Shown: positions 1 through 11,528 of the stretch, one piece after another | Layout of the letters: each line of letters begins with the position of its first letter | Position numbering within the stretch: the stretch's first letter is position 1 | Source of the DNA: Phaeotremella fagi | Taxonomy: Eukaryota; Basidiomycota; Tremellomycetes; Tremellales; Phaeotremellaceae | Direction: 5' to 3' | Assembly: GCA_001599715.1 (NCBI GenBank) | Contig: BCHU01000007.1 | Location: 873,586 to 937,585 of the forward strand | DNA length: 64,000 nucleotides | Translations under genes and position numbers: made by a program | Notes under the pieces: model-generated | Databases searched by the model: none | Told to the model about the DNA's origin: nothing | What the model saw: the letters and a program-made list of their open reading frames with translations, nothing else

Positions 1-1150
1 AATGTTTGATTGTCATGTAAGTGCGCCCTTTTCAACACTGACAACAGGTTCATTTGCGTATGGAACCTATGGCAGCTTTGACAACAACTTCGGCACATAG
101 ACCTGAACATGAACTCATTCCCTTGGTCTATTCCAACGCACTGAAACTACTCGACGCAGGTGTTACCACAGCTCGTGATCTTGGTTCTAAAGGTGTTACA
201 CTTGCCGCAGCGAGGGATGCTATCTTAGCAGGCGAATATCCAGGTCCACGACTTCAAGTCGCTCACGCTCCAATCACCGTTACAGGTGGACATGCGCATT
301 CGATGGGAGGTGAAGCGGACGGCGTGGAGGCTGTTCGTGCAATGGCACAAACAAGGATCGACGAGGGTGTCAACGTGATCAAAGTCATGAGTACAGGTGG
401 ATTCATGACGGCTGGGACTAAACCTTCCAAAGCTAGATACAGCGTTGAAGAGTTGAAAGCTATCGTTGAGGTTGCTCATAAACATGGCGTTCCTGTTACT
501 ACCCACGCAACTGGGACTGAAGGTATCGAAAGAGCCGTAGAAGCTGGTTTGGATTCTATCGAACATTGTGGCTGGGTCACTGATAACGGGGCGATATTTG
601 ATGAAAAGATTGCTAAATCAATTGTCGAAAAGGGAATAGCAGTTTGTCCGACTATGAATACTGTAGGTGTTTGGCTGTACTTAGCTGACTTTAGGCATGT
701 ACCGAACACTCCTACTTTTGCCCCTGGGATGAAAGAAAGGCTGTCATAGGAAATCTCTCTGCTTTACGTCAAATGGGAGCGAAAATGATCGTGGGAACGG
801 ACGCTGGAATAGCGTTGTGCAATTACGAAAGATACGCCGATGGATTGGAAGCGTTATCAGACGCCGGTTACACGGTCAGAGAAATTATCGCCAGTGCAAC
901 AGAGATCGCTGCTGAAGTTTGTGGATTAAAGAATGTCACTGGAAGATTGGTTTCTGGATTGGAAGCTGATGTGGTCGCGTTCGATGGTGATCCTTTCGTT
1001 GACGGGGTGAAGGTTTTTTTTAAACCTACTTTCGTCATGGCTCGCGGGGTTGAACATGTTCCAAGACCTATCTTGGATTTACCTCAGGACGCTTTGGATA
1101 AGATGGATGGGATTATGAAGACTTTGCAGAAGGGGGCGGGGATGCGGTAG
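1..1150 (+). CDS. Metal-dependent amidohydrolase, 3' part (5' end outside window)
   Basis: About 360 residues are visible; the gene begins before base 1. Introns lie at 17-47 (31 nt) and 663-694 (32 nt). Joining across the first restores DCHVH, the HxH metal pair of the amidohydrolase superfamily. Further family ligands follow: the Lys of NVIKVMSTGG (usually carboxylated), His in TTHATG, His in IEHCG and the late Asp in VGTDAG. The closest family type is the imidazolonepropionase/Xaa-Pro dipeptidase-like hydrolases, which cut cyclic amides or peptide-like bonds; the substrate is unknown. Without the 32-nt intron the gene looks frameshifted near 747, but splicing gives an uninterrupted FCPWDERKAVIGNL segment. 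The C-terminal beta-strands (EADVVAFDGDP) fit the family's composite beta-domain. No signal peptide can be judged because the N-terminus is missing. Confidence 0.85.
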
Positions 1151-1451
1151 ATGTGGTTTGGTTGTACTGTTGGTTAGCTTCTTATGTACAATGGAACAAT
1201 GGTTCAAAAAGTTGCCACTGTCGACTCGGGAATTAACAACAACGTTTAATTGTCATCCACTTCAACATCATCATCCACATTCATATACATAAACTCATTC
1301 TTAGATCATCATGACCACCTTGTGATAACGCATCCACCCTACTCCACCCCGTTCACCATGATTCTAAGGTCTAGAGATTCAACCTTCCATTGTCATCACA
1401 TCCTTTCTAAACAACACTACCAAAAACCCATCTCACAATCAATCATCTATA

Positions 1452-2958
1452 ATGACATTCGACGCCGTGCCAGCTCCTCAACCCTCTAAACAGGGTATCC
1501 CACCCTCTCCGATAGACCCCTCACGTCATCCTTCCCCATGGCACGAGGTCGCTCATAATTTGTCTACAACAACCCTACCCCCAAGTCGAAGAGGTTCCAC
1601 CCCATCCCTTCAAACTCCCACCCCAGATCCAGCTCCAACCCCACCAATCAATCTACCTCAGGCAAAAGAAATCGATTCAAACGAGTTATCCACTTCACAG
1701 GCTTTACGCGATTGGGAGAGATTATTGGCTACACCAGATTCGGACGCTAAGAGACATCAATTGACTCCTGTACCTTTAGTCGAACGTACACCCAAGTTAT
1801 CAGCTGAAAGAGATAAAGAAGGGCATATTGAGTACAAGTTGAAACTTATCGACCCGTCTCCTGAAAGATTCGAACGATTGGTCACGCAGATGATGTGGAG
1901 ATTGAAGCAAGGTCGTAACGAAGCTATTTATGAATTGGGTCTAGCTGGTGAGTAGGGGAAAAGGTGGGCTAACTGACTCATCCACTCTAGACGACGGAAC
2001 TGTCATTGGCTTGACTCGATCTGAGATGGACGCTTCGTTGAGAACCCTCGAACTCATGGCTTCAGAAGTCGGAGCTACCGTCATGATCCTCAAAGAAATC
2101 GTTTTAACAGGATCAATAACGAATCCACCAGATTCCTTATCCTCCTCCGTAAGGTCGTACTCACCAGACGCTTGGATCATTACAAGACCAGATTTAGATG
2201 ACGAAGGGAAACCAAGGAAGGGAACTCGGTCTATTGGTTTAGCTGGACCACCTGGAAATTCACGTCGTCGATTGAAGCATGAGGAGAGGGGACGGTCTGG
2301 ATCGAAAGGTCTTGAATCTGATGAATCGGATGGATCGCCTTGGGTTACTAGTACCGATCAATCACCTCGTTCGAGAACTGTCTCTGGGGATTTATTCGAC
2401 GAGGACACACCTTTCCAATTGGATCTTGAGGACACGACTGTGGAAATTCCCATCAAGAGTCAAAAGAATCGAACTCTGGATCCAGAGGAGCTCATCGAAA
2501 AGGATAGAAAGAAAGAGATCAAACGTTTAAAAGCCGCTGCTAAGAGGGAACAACGGCGTTTAGATTTATTAAGAGGTGATGGAATGTCTCCACCGTTGCA
2601 GCTTCCCTACCAACCCGTACGACCATCATCACTTCGATTGGCTTCACCGGAGATATCACCTGAAGATCAAAACACTTTTCTCGATCATCTGCTTCACGTC
2701 CCCCTAGATTCTCTCTCACTTTCGTTCGCTGATGTGCAAATTAAAAATGTTCTCTCAGAGGAATCCTCTTCGACGTCGACGTCTACGGAATACGCTGTAC
2801 CTTTGGATAACGGGGTGCATAGACGACAACCTCTTTTATTGGGGGAGGAAATGATTTGCGTGGAAGCTCTGATCGTTAGGAAAGTTCAACATGAGGAGGA
2901 AGGTGAATGGGGTTACGGAGGTGAGGACGATGGTTGGGGGTTTGGAGGGGATGATTAG
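1452..2958 (+). CDS. GTPBP1/2-like N-terminal domain protein lacking the GTPase domain
   Basis: Two exons with a 43-nt intron at 1948-1990 give 487 residues. The N-terminal ~85 residues are Pro/Ser-rich. Around residues 135-220 there is a segment with the pattern RLKQGRNEAIYELG, then DDGTVIGL, then SLRTLELMASEVGA. This resembles the region that precedes the G domain in GTPBP1/GTPBP2-type GTPases. The P-loop (GxxxxGKST), switch and NKxD motifs of that family are absent. Instead there is a charged, Ser-rich middle part, a short basic helix (KKEIKRLKAAAKREQRR) and an acidic Gly/Trp tail. It may be a lineage-specific derivative acting as a binding module rather than a GTPase. Family recognition is from memory of the motif and is moderate. 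Confidence 0.7.
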
Positions 2959-3293
2959 GGTGGTAGTTTTTATGGGGTGTACTCGCTTGTGATTCTACTT
3001 TATTGTCTTTCTACGACCGCAGCGAAACCTTTTAGATCTCCGAATTTCGGGGATCGTTCGGAGGGAACTTCAGTAAGCTATTGACTTTACCAACCAACTT
3101 TGCTGATCATTGACAGATGCCATTTACCCAAATGGTGACTATCCCGTCTTACCACTCCCGACATCAGAGACATACACAACATAACATGCATACAAGTTAC
3201 CAGAGATTTTAACAAAAGCGGGAACGGTTTTATAGGGATCTGCGGAATGTCTTGGATGAGTTAATAACCTGAGACAGTTGGAATTGATCCCCT

Positions 3294-3590
3294 ATAACGC
3301 GTTGGAAGTCGGAATAATAATTTGGATGGGTGTGGGTGTGGACATGGTGGTGTAGATCAGAAGGTCTCGACTGGCTGTACATGTAAGTATCGGATAGATA
3401 TTTTCATTGTACGAATTCGAGGGTTACGAGTAGAAGTAGTCGCTTGAGTGAAACTATGAAGACTGAAGACTGTTCTTTGAGCCAAGAAGACTTATTGCTT
3501 AATTTAATGAAAGAAGGGTACTGACCCTTGATCTGTCCCTGAACACACACTGCTTACCCTGAATTAGAGAGGGCAATAACGCGTTGGAAG
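3294..3590 (+). promoter_or_regulatory. Paired 15-nt direct repeats containing ACGCGT (MCB-like)
   Basis: ATAACGCGTTGGAAG occurs exactly at 3294-3308 and 3576-3590. ACGCGT is the MluI cell-cycle box bound by MBF in yeasts. Two copies 282 bp apart, 0.6-0.9 kb before the GH128 start codon, suggest a regulatory pair. The function is inferred. Confidence 0.4.
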
Positions 3591-3875
3591 GGTCGTCCAC
3601 TGACTTTCAGGCACGAGCCACAATTGTAACGGCTACGCGCCATCGAACAAACGGGAACCCCCAATTCGTAACTATCCTCTTTGATCTTTGTCTTTCTTTC
3701 TTCTTTCTTCTATCTACCTATTCTACCTCTTCCTCTCTATATATACCTATCACCCATCTTTCTCTTATCGACTGGATCGACTAGAGTACCATCATCACCA
3801 CCCCCCGTCAATTGAACATTTACATCGATTAACAATCAACACTCTTTCATTTCATCGTCTGACGTTGCATTTCAA

Positions 3876-4136
3876 GTGAGTGGAAAGTTTCATCTTCATC
3901 AAAGTGTCGGCTACAGTCTTTTACTGCATCTACCACCTCCCTCCTCCCCTCTCATACTACGTGAACATCTCCTCTTAATCATTGCTCTCGCTTCAAATCT
4001 ATTTTCCAAGATCTACCACCCCATTCTTCTCGCCCCTCTTATGACCACCCCTCCTCTCCAGGAACAATGTTCGATGCGAAGCTTTTTTTACCACCCCCTG
4101 AAGTTTAAATCTTGATCCCAAACTAACCCTTCACAG
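3876..4136 (+). other. Probable 5' UTR intron of the GH128 gene (261 nt)
   Basis: A strong donor GTGAGT at 3876, a branch-like CTAACCC and an acceptor TTCACAG ending at 4136 lie 86 nt before the start codon. It is much longer than the coding introns here, as is common for 5' UTR introns. There is no transcript evidence. Confidence 0.4.
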
Positions 4137-4222
4137 TCAAACGTCAAAAAACCTCCATTCATTGATATATAAACCCAAATAAACCAACTCAAACCAACAC
4201 CCAACTCAAACCCCCAATCAAC

Positions 4223-5538
4223 ATGCTCGCTTCATCCCTCTTCGCACTTTTACCTCTCCTCTGTGTAGTCGTTTCACCAGCTTCCGCTAGAACTCACCAC
4301 CCCAACACTGGTGGTAACCATGAGCGCGCTTTGAGAGCCGCTAGACAACACGCCGTTGAGAATGTTGAACGTCGTGGAAACGGTTCTGCTAGAGAACAGA
4401 AAAGACGGGTTAGAGCTAGATCCTGTAAAGTCGCTTCTAGCTCTGTTGCCGCTACCACTGCCGCTACTTCATCCTCTGCCGTGGCTGTTGTAGAACTTGC
4501 TAAGCAGGTGGGTAATGGTTATTGTCGTTGCTGATGGTAGTCCTCCGCTTCTTCCGTCAAATCCTCTGCTACTACTTCATCAGCAGCAGCTGCCACTACC
4601 AAAGCTACTACCTCCACCACAACCTCAAGCTCCGGTCTTACTCCCAACAACATCAAAGCTGGTGTTTCTGCTGGAGACGCCGTCGAACTCTTAGGTAGTC
4701 ACATCGGTTGGTGGTATGGTGAGTGTGTTTTGGTGAGCTACGCTGACGACTAGACTGGTCTGCCAATCCATCCGGTCACTCCACATCCGCCCTTGCCATT
4801 CCAATGCTCTGGGGTGCTGGAACCGTTGACAGCACCGATGCGTCCCGTCTCTCCGCTTTCAAAGCTATCAGCTCTACTCCAGAGTACATTATCGGGTTTG
4901 AAGAACCTGACTGCTCAACTCAAGGTAGTGCTGATATCGCTGTTGCTGCTGGTAAGTTGATTTCTGAGAACACAGCTGACATTCAGCCGCCTTGGTTTGG
5001 GACTCCCTCATCGCACCTTGGGGAGCTAAAGGTTCATTACTCCTCTCCCCATCCATGTGTCATCAAGCCGATGAAACTTATTTGACTCCGTTCAAAAACG
5101 CCATCAGTCGTCCTTGGGATATCACCAATCTCCATATCAACAAGAACAGCATGGCAGGTGTTCAAAAAGATTTGGACTATTACTGGACAACTTATGGTAA
5201 ACCCATGTGGGTTACTGAGGTATGTTGGTTACTTTGTAAAGCAAGGGTTAGACTAATGACTCGTAGTTCGCTTGTGTTGATGATTCCAACGGATTCACTC
5301 CTTGTACCGACCAAAACCAAATCAACACCTTCATCCAAGAGATTGTGGCACTTCTCGAAGCCGACTCTAGAGTTTATGCCTATGCGTACTCAAATGGAGA
5401 AGGTCTTTCAGATGCTTGGAGTATGTACAGCAACGGTGCTTTGACGTGAGTGCCTCAATTGACGATTCGACGATGTACTGACTTGTCAAAAGTCAATCCG
5501 GTCAAACTTACCTCAGTGCCATCTCAAAATACCATTAA
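4223..5538 (+). CDS. Secreted GH128 (Asl1-like) endo-beta-1,3-glucanase family protein
   Basis: Six exons give 372 residues; introns at 4508-4540, 4719-4753, 4952-4986, 5220-5266 and 5446-5492 are 33-47 nt. The start codon is followed by a clear signal peptide (MLASSLFALLPLLCVVVSPA) and a basic stretch (EQKRRVRARS) that looks like a Kex2-type processing region. A Ser/Thr/Ala-rich linker follows (about residues 75-130). The catalytic domain shows IIGFEEPD, LIAPWGAKGSL, DITNLHINKN, KPMWVTEFAC and VYAYAYSNGEG. FEEP and WVTEF match the two glutamates of Asl1-like GH128 enzymes, which cut beta-1,3-glucan. The likely role is cell-wall remodelling. The paired ACGCGT repeats upstream hint at cell-cycle control (inference). 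Confidence 0.88.
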
Positions 5539-5810
5539 GCGGTAACCGGTACCGGCAAGTTTCCTCAAAGTTTCTGGTAGACTTTGGGCTAGATAGGGAG
5601 TGGTGTCTATAGGGTTCATAGGATTCTGGGGTTCATGTTGGATTAGAGATCTATCGCTGTGCGAGAGGATCGTTTCGATGCATAAATGCGAGAACAGTGA
5701 ATGGGTTGCGTCGGAACACTGATAGCCGAACGCGAGGTCAAGGCGCGGTGCTTTAGCAAAAGCAAGAACAATACAACAACAATAACCATACAAATAACTA
5801 TCTTCACATC

Positions 5811-8800
5811 ATGTCAGAACAAGATATGGAAATGGTAGAGACCCACAAAGAACCTGTAGAACCCACAGAACCAGAATCTCCAGAGAACCATCTCAAAGAA
5901 TCGTCATCCGAATCAACAGCTATAGATCCAGATTCCCTTTCTCACGAACTTTCCGTTGACGACAAGAAGTTGGTAGATGAGGAGGAGAAAGAAGGGGGTA
6001 AAGAGACTGGTGTTGTTGGGAGTGTTAAACATGTCGTTGGGGAGGTTAAAGGTGCTGTTGGGGATGTTAAGAAGGTACTCAAGAGTGGTGTTTTTGGTGG
6101 TAAGTTGAGTGATAGTTTGTGGTTGGGTGTTGGCACTGACAGTTTTGCCTTCGCACTCATTCACAATTATACCATTCTATTCCCTACATACCGCACTCCA
6201 TTGCTATCCCTCCCCAGCTTCAGAAACCAAACCCACTCCAGCTTCACCAAAGAAACCACCCACCACATCAACCACCAAACCTACGGCCCGTGCGTCCTTG
6301 GCTCCAGCACCCACCCGTCGACCAGCTCCATTATCTTCAACAACCAGACCACCACCTACCTCCACGACCGTTAAGAAAACCTCCTTCCCACCCAAAAGAC
6401 CCGAAACCAGTAGTTCCAACAACACCAATCCGTCTTCACCCAAGACAACAACTTCAAATGGAACCTCACGTCTAACTCGTCCAACTGCTTCGTCAGCTGC
6501 TGCAGCGGCTGAGAGGAAACCTGTAGAACCGAGACGATTGTCTAAACCGCCTGTACCTACTGTTTCTCGGTTGAACGCTTCGACGTCTAAAGCTCCTGCT
6601 GCTAAACCAGCTGCACCGGTTGCTGCGGTTCCTAAAGCTAGACCTAGTTTGGCACCTACAAAGGTAGCTCCGTCTACTGTCAGAGTTGGAGCTAAACCCG
6701 TTTCCACGACGACTAGACCTAGCGGGAGTGCTTCTATCAGATCTGTTGGTACGAAACCAGATGGGAAGGAGAGTGGGGAATTGAAGGTGGGTCTCAACTA
6801 TAGGCAGAACTAATGTTTAGACTAAAATCGATGAACTTGAAGCACGACTTGGCGTTGAGAAACAGGAGTTACAAGATAGACTTGATGTTTTGGTTCGTGA
6901 AAAGACTGAACTTGAGGCCGGGTAGGTGGGATAGAGAGGATGGAGCTGATTGGCAGCCACGTAAAAGCATTGGATGAACTGGCGACCAAAGCTCAAAATG
7001 ATCGCGACAGGGTCGGTGCGGAAGGTGATACCAAGGTAGGTTCTGGTTGGTTCTGTACTGAAATTAGATGGCGGAATTGATTGCTCTGCACGCCAAAGCG
7101 CTGGGCGAATCTGATGAGAAGAGGGAGGCTTATGTTAAAGAGAGTGAAATCAAAATTGCAGAGTGAGTTTGGATGTAGGGTAATCACTGACTTTAGATTA
7201 ATTGCTTCCCGAGACCAACTCCAAGCTAAACTTGATGAGATTCTGCCCCAACTTGAATCAACTCAATCGGAATTGTCTAGAACCGTCGCAACGCTTACCC
7301 AAGTTCAAGAAGAGTTGTCTACTTTACAGGAATCTCACTCGACTGGTCAATCCCATCTCCTCTCTGCTGAATCGTCAAGGGCTGAAGTAGAGGTACAACT
7401 GAAGGATGCGTTGTTGGCAAAGGAGATTTTGGAGGCGGATCTTGCTTCGAAAATGGAAGCGTTAACCGCAGCTCAAACCCATGGGAGACAGGCGACAGAA
7501 CTTGAAAACGAGATTCAGGGGTTGAAGGTTTTGATCGAGAACGAGAAGGAAGGACGGGTCGTGGATAGGTCTACGTTTGCCGAGGAAAAGAGTGTAAGTC
7601 GGTGTCGTGGATTGACTGACGATTAGGTTTTGGAGGGTCAACTCGCTGCTCATGCTGGTAGTGGTCAAGGTCATGCGGAGGCCTTAAGTCGAGTCACTTC
7701 TGAAGCCGAATCTCGATACAAGGAATTGAGCGTGAGTCAGGGGTATGAACTCGCTGACGAGTAGGAACTCAAAACCGCTCACGAACAACTTACGACCACT
7801 TATGCTGATCTGTTGACTACATCCGCGAGACATCCTGAAGCAATTCAACAACTTCAAGACCAGTTACAGGCCGCTACGGAGAAACACGATTTGTTGTTGA
7901 AGGAAGCTACGATTGGGTCTAAAGCTCAGATTGACGCTTTGCAGGGCGAGTTGGATGAGAGTAAACAAGCTTTGGTTGAGGTTCAATCCGTTGTTGATCG
8001 GTTGAAAGGGAAGTTGGATGCTGCGGAGGCGAGGGTAAAGAGTTTGACTGAGGAGCGCATGGCTGAAGAGGGGAGATTGCAATTGGTAAGTTGGTCGTTG
8101 GATTCCACTGACAACAGGTTATTTCTGGACTCGAGGGTGATATCAAAACTCTTAAAACTGAGCACGAAGAGAAATACGGGAAATTATCTGAAGAAGCCAA
8201 GGTTGGTCAGTTGTCGATCTTGCTGATAATAGAAATCCGCTTCAACAGAGCACGCCAAGGAATTAGCTACCCTTCGACAGGAACTGTCTGAAACTGCGAC
8301 CCAGTTGCAGACCGCTCACGCTGCTGAATTAGATTCACTCAAGGCAAACCATGCCGCAGCAATGTCATCTGTACTTGCGGATCATCATTCGGCTCTAGAA
8401 AACGCCACCTCTGAATCAAAGAAACACTCGTCTTTGCATCAAGACGCCCAATCTGAGGTCACTCGACTTGAACTCGAGAGTAAAGGGTTGTACGAACAGT
8501 TGACCACTGTTAAATCTGAACTCGCTGCTAAATCCGTTGAAGTCGAGAAGGGGCAAGCTAACTCTGGTGCTGTTGAAGAATTGAAATTGGTTAAACAAAA
8601 GCATGACGGTACTTTGGAGGAGTTGAGTAATCTCAGAGAGGTAAGTGGGGTCTTGGAACTGGCTAACGATGCAGATGTTCGAAATGAATAAACAACACTT
8701 TACAGAGTCTCTTGATGAAGCTAATAAACGTCATGATCAGGAGTTGAAGGCTGCTATTGAGAAGCATACTTCTGCGGGTAAACAGTTGAAGACGGATCAT

Positions 8801-9239
8801 GAAAACGAACTGAAAAAGGTTCAAGCGGAGATTAAACTGTTGAAACAGAATCTTGAGGTGGGTTGTTGGGTTGGACTGAGCTGATGGATAGGATGAAAAG
8901 GTTGCTAAGAAATCTGCTTTGGCTGATTTGGATTTGGTACGCTAGGTCTGTGCACTACAAGGCTAACTTACGATAGGCCCGCGCTCAAACCACACCCGCT
9001 TCACCCGGTACTGACACCGAGGCAATGAAGAAATTACACGAAGGGCATAACGCTAAAGTTGTTGAACTTAACAAGTGAGTTGGACATGGGGCAAAGCTAA
9101 TCTACAGCACCATCGACAAATTAAAATCTGAAATTCTTGAACTTAAAAAGGTGGTTGGTAACGGTAACGAAAAGGTTGGTAATCTACTACAACGACAGGA
9201 CTGATCCGTGCACAGGTCGATGAGGAGGAAACTTTTTAA
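5811..9239 (+). CDS. Long coiled-coil protein with a Ser/Thr/Pro/Lys-rich N-terminal region
   Basis: Fifteen exons encode 954 residues; the spliced length is exactly divisible by three. Residues 1-70 are acidic. Residues 70-95 contain a VGSVKHVVGEVKGAVGDVKK amphipathic pattern. Residues ~95-320 are low-complexity Pro/Thr/Ala/Lys. From ~325 to the end the protein is almost entirely heptad-repeat coiled coil (for example KIDELEARLGVEKQELQDRL), ending ...VDEEETF. Thirteen of fourteen introns are 31-41 nt; only the first (6100-6217, 118 nt) is longer. No motor, SMC hinge or ATPase motif is visible. Composition suggests a cytoskeletal, spindle-pole or tethering protein, but no family is recognised. 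Confidence 0.85.
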
Positions 9240-9772
9240 CGAATGAATGAAATGAATTTGCTGTATTTTGTTACGATTTATATTGAAAGTCTCGTCGTCT
9301 CGTCTCGTTCGCTCGAAATCATTAATTATCCTATGCATAGTCTATACACCTTGTCGGCCGTAATACGACAGCTGTGGAGTCACTAAGTCACTAAGTCAAC
9401 AGCACGAGTTTACTTATTTGACATGACATGTGAGATGACTCGGCAGGATCTTGCTTACGTTCTATTTTTAATTTTTCAGGTTTATTCAGGTTATTTTTGG
9501 GGTTCATTTAGCACTGCATCGTACGCGATCGTAGAATTAATAGAACAAAGAAAAAGATGTTTAGATTGAGGAGTGAAATTATTTATATCTTGTTGTTATA
9601 CATATATATATTCACAAGTTTCTTTCAACTAACCCCTCTATCTCTTGGATACAACGACTCCTTGATCCATTGTTTCTTCCAATCGAAACCACAACGACTG
9701 CGAAGCACAGTTCATTGACAACGCGCGCCCCTTTAAGTCTGTCACAACACCCCCTCCTCTTCTTCAACAACA
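9240..9772 (+). other. Intergenic interval before the chitin deacetylase gene
   Basis: No coding exon is recognised in about 530 bp. Features are a tandem AGTCACTA repeat near 9372-9390, an AT-rich stretch with TATATATATA near 9600-9612, and a CT-rich tract before the start codon. It is read as terminator plus promoter. Confidence 0.55.
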
Positions 9773-11310
9773 ATGTCTTCTATCAAACTCCTCCTCGTTC
9801 TAGCCTCGATCGTCTCACCCTCACTCGCCCATTTCGGATGTGGACACGGTGAAATCGGACGAAGAAACCCTGGTGGACCAGTGATCCACGCCAGACAAGC
9901 TGCACCAACTGACGAAGCCAGCGCATCGACCAGTGAAGGTAGGTCAAAGCTTTTTAACCCATATCTAACGTTGTAGATGTAACCTACGAATGTACCGCCT
10001 ACTCCTATGCACCAGTTCTAAACATCAAAGCCAACTACCCAGCGATCTGGGTTCAACCTGCCAGTATAGTCTCTGGTGATACCGCAGCAACGACACTTTT
10101 CGCTAGTATCAACGCGACTCTTAACGCTAATCTACCAAACGATCTTCCTCACGGTACAGTCACTGGTAATTTCACCGGTGTGAATTATACATCGGCAGAT
10201 CCAGATTGTTGGTGGTCTTGGCATCAATGTACTACTCCAGCTGCTTCTACCGGTTTACCTGCTGATGTGATTAATACCCCTGAACCTATGACTTGGGGTT
10301 TGGGTTTCGACGACGGACCTAATTGTAGTCATAACGCTTTGTATGATTATTTGCAACAACAGAATCAAAAGGCTACCATGTGAGTGTACTGGAACTCGAG
10401 TTGGATTGAAGCTAATGCTTGGCAGGTTCTATATCGGTTCTAACCTCATGGACTGGCCTTTACAGGCTTTGAGAGCTATCAAAGACGGTCATCAAGTTTG
10501 TGTTCATACTTGGAGTCATCCGTGGGTAAAAGGTTTAGCAGGGTACTGATAATTAGCTACATGACCGCTTTGACCAACGAACAAGCTTTCGCTGAATTGT
10601 ATTACACTCGTGAAGCTATCAAGGCGATCTTAGGTGTCACTCCTTTATGCTGGTACGTTGGTCGTATGATGTTGTTTTGAGTATGCTAATTGGTCCACAG
10701 GAGACCACCTTACGGTGATATCGATAACAGAATCCGTTCCATCGCCCACTCTCTCAATTTGACTAGTATTCTTTGGAGTCAAGACACTGTTTGTCCGCAT
10801 TTCTGATCTTTACTGACGTCAGGACGATTGGAAAGTAGCTGCTGGTACAGTTACAGAGGCACAGGTTGATGCGAATTACCAATCCATCATCCAAGGTGCG
10901 ACCAACGGTACTTATTCCACCTACGGTCCGGTAGTCCTCAATCACGAGTTAAGTAAGTTATCACTGGTGAATATCACTGACAAAAAGACAACTACACAAT
11001 GACGGAATTCATCAAATACTATCCCCAAATCAAATCATCTTTCAAATACGTCGTACCAATCGCGTCAGCTCTTAACATTACCCAACCCTACGCAGAATCT
11101 AACGTTACCTACCCAAACTTTTCTCAATACACTACCAACTCGAGTAGTTCTTCAACTTCAGGATCAACCACAAAATCCGGTAGTAGTAGTGGTACAACGA
11201 CTGCTGCTGGCAGCGCAACCACTTCTGCCAAATCTTCTGCTGGACGATCGGTTGTTGGATTTGGAATGTTAGGTGGATTGATGGGTTTGGCCGGTTGGGT
11301 CGTTCTGTAG
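9773..11310 (+). CDS. GPI-anchored-type chitin deacetylase (CE4)
   Basis: Seven exons give 433 residues, with introns of 34-48 nt. There is an N-terminal signal peptide (MSSIKLLLVLASIVSPSLA) and a polysaccharide deacetylase (NodB, CE4) domain at about residues 135-330. Its motifs are GLGFDDGPN (motif 1, Asp-Asp), HTWSHP (motif 2, HxxxH metal ligands) and RPPYGDID (motif 3). A Ser/Thr/Gly-rich stalk of about 50 residues leads to a hydrophobic C-terminus (VGFGMLGGLMGLAGWVVL) typical of a GPI-anchor signal. The family removes acetyl from chitin to form chitosan at the cell surface. Many N-glycosylation sequons fit a mannoprotein. Resembles the cryptococcal Cda group; which paralogue cannot be settled here. 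Confidence 0.92.
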
Positions 11311-11528
11311 GGGAGGTGTTATCAGTATATTAGTATATACGATTAGTCGTGATAATGGACATTTAGCAAGTATCATTATGAGTAAGCAATTGAATTCACG
11401 TTGCCACCGCCACCGCCACTTGTTATTGTATTTGTTGAAAAAAAATTCAACATCCTCCAAGTCACAATACACATTTCATGAGCATATCTTTTCTAAAAAA
11501 ATTACTCACCCTACCTAAACATATTATC

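Larger units (their letters stand above)
2959..4222 (+). other. Gene-free interval upstream of the GH128 gene
   Basis: This interval of about 1.26 kb holds the 3' end of the preceding gene and the promoter/5' UTR of the next. No credible coding exon was found. It contains an exact 15-nt direct repeat carrying ACGCGT (3294-3308 and 3576-3590), a pyrimidine-rich tract around 3680-3760 typical of fungal core promoters, and a probable 5' UTR intron at 3876-4136. Confidence 0.6.

Noticed and set aside
729..760. Frameshift/pseudogene call for the amidohydrolase
   Set aside because: A 32-nt intron with good donor, branch and acceptor explains the frame change and restores a sensible protein.
3584..4115. 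Small plus-strand ORFs upstream of the GH128 gene
   Set aside because: CT-rich 5' region yields Leu/Ser/Tyr-rich translations; better read as promoter, 5' UTR and UTR intron.
6204..6797. Long minus-strand ORF (197 codons)
   Set aside because: It is the antisense shadow of the Pro/Thr/Ala/Lys-rich exon of the coiled-coil gene; low complexity, no splice context.
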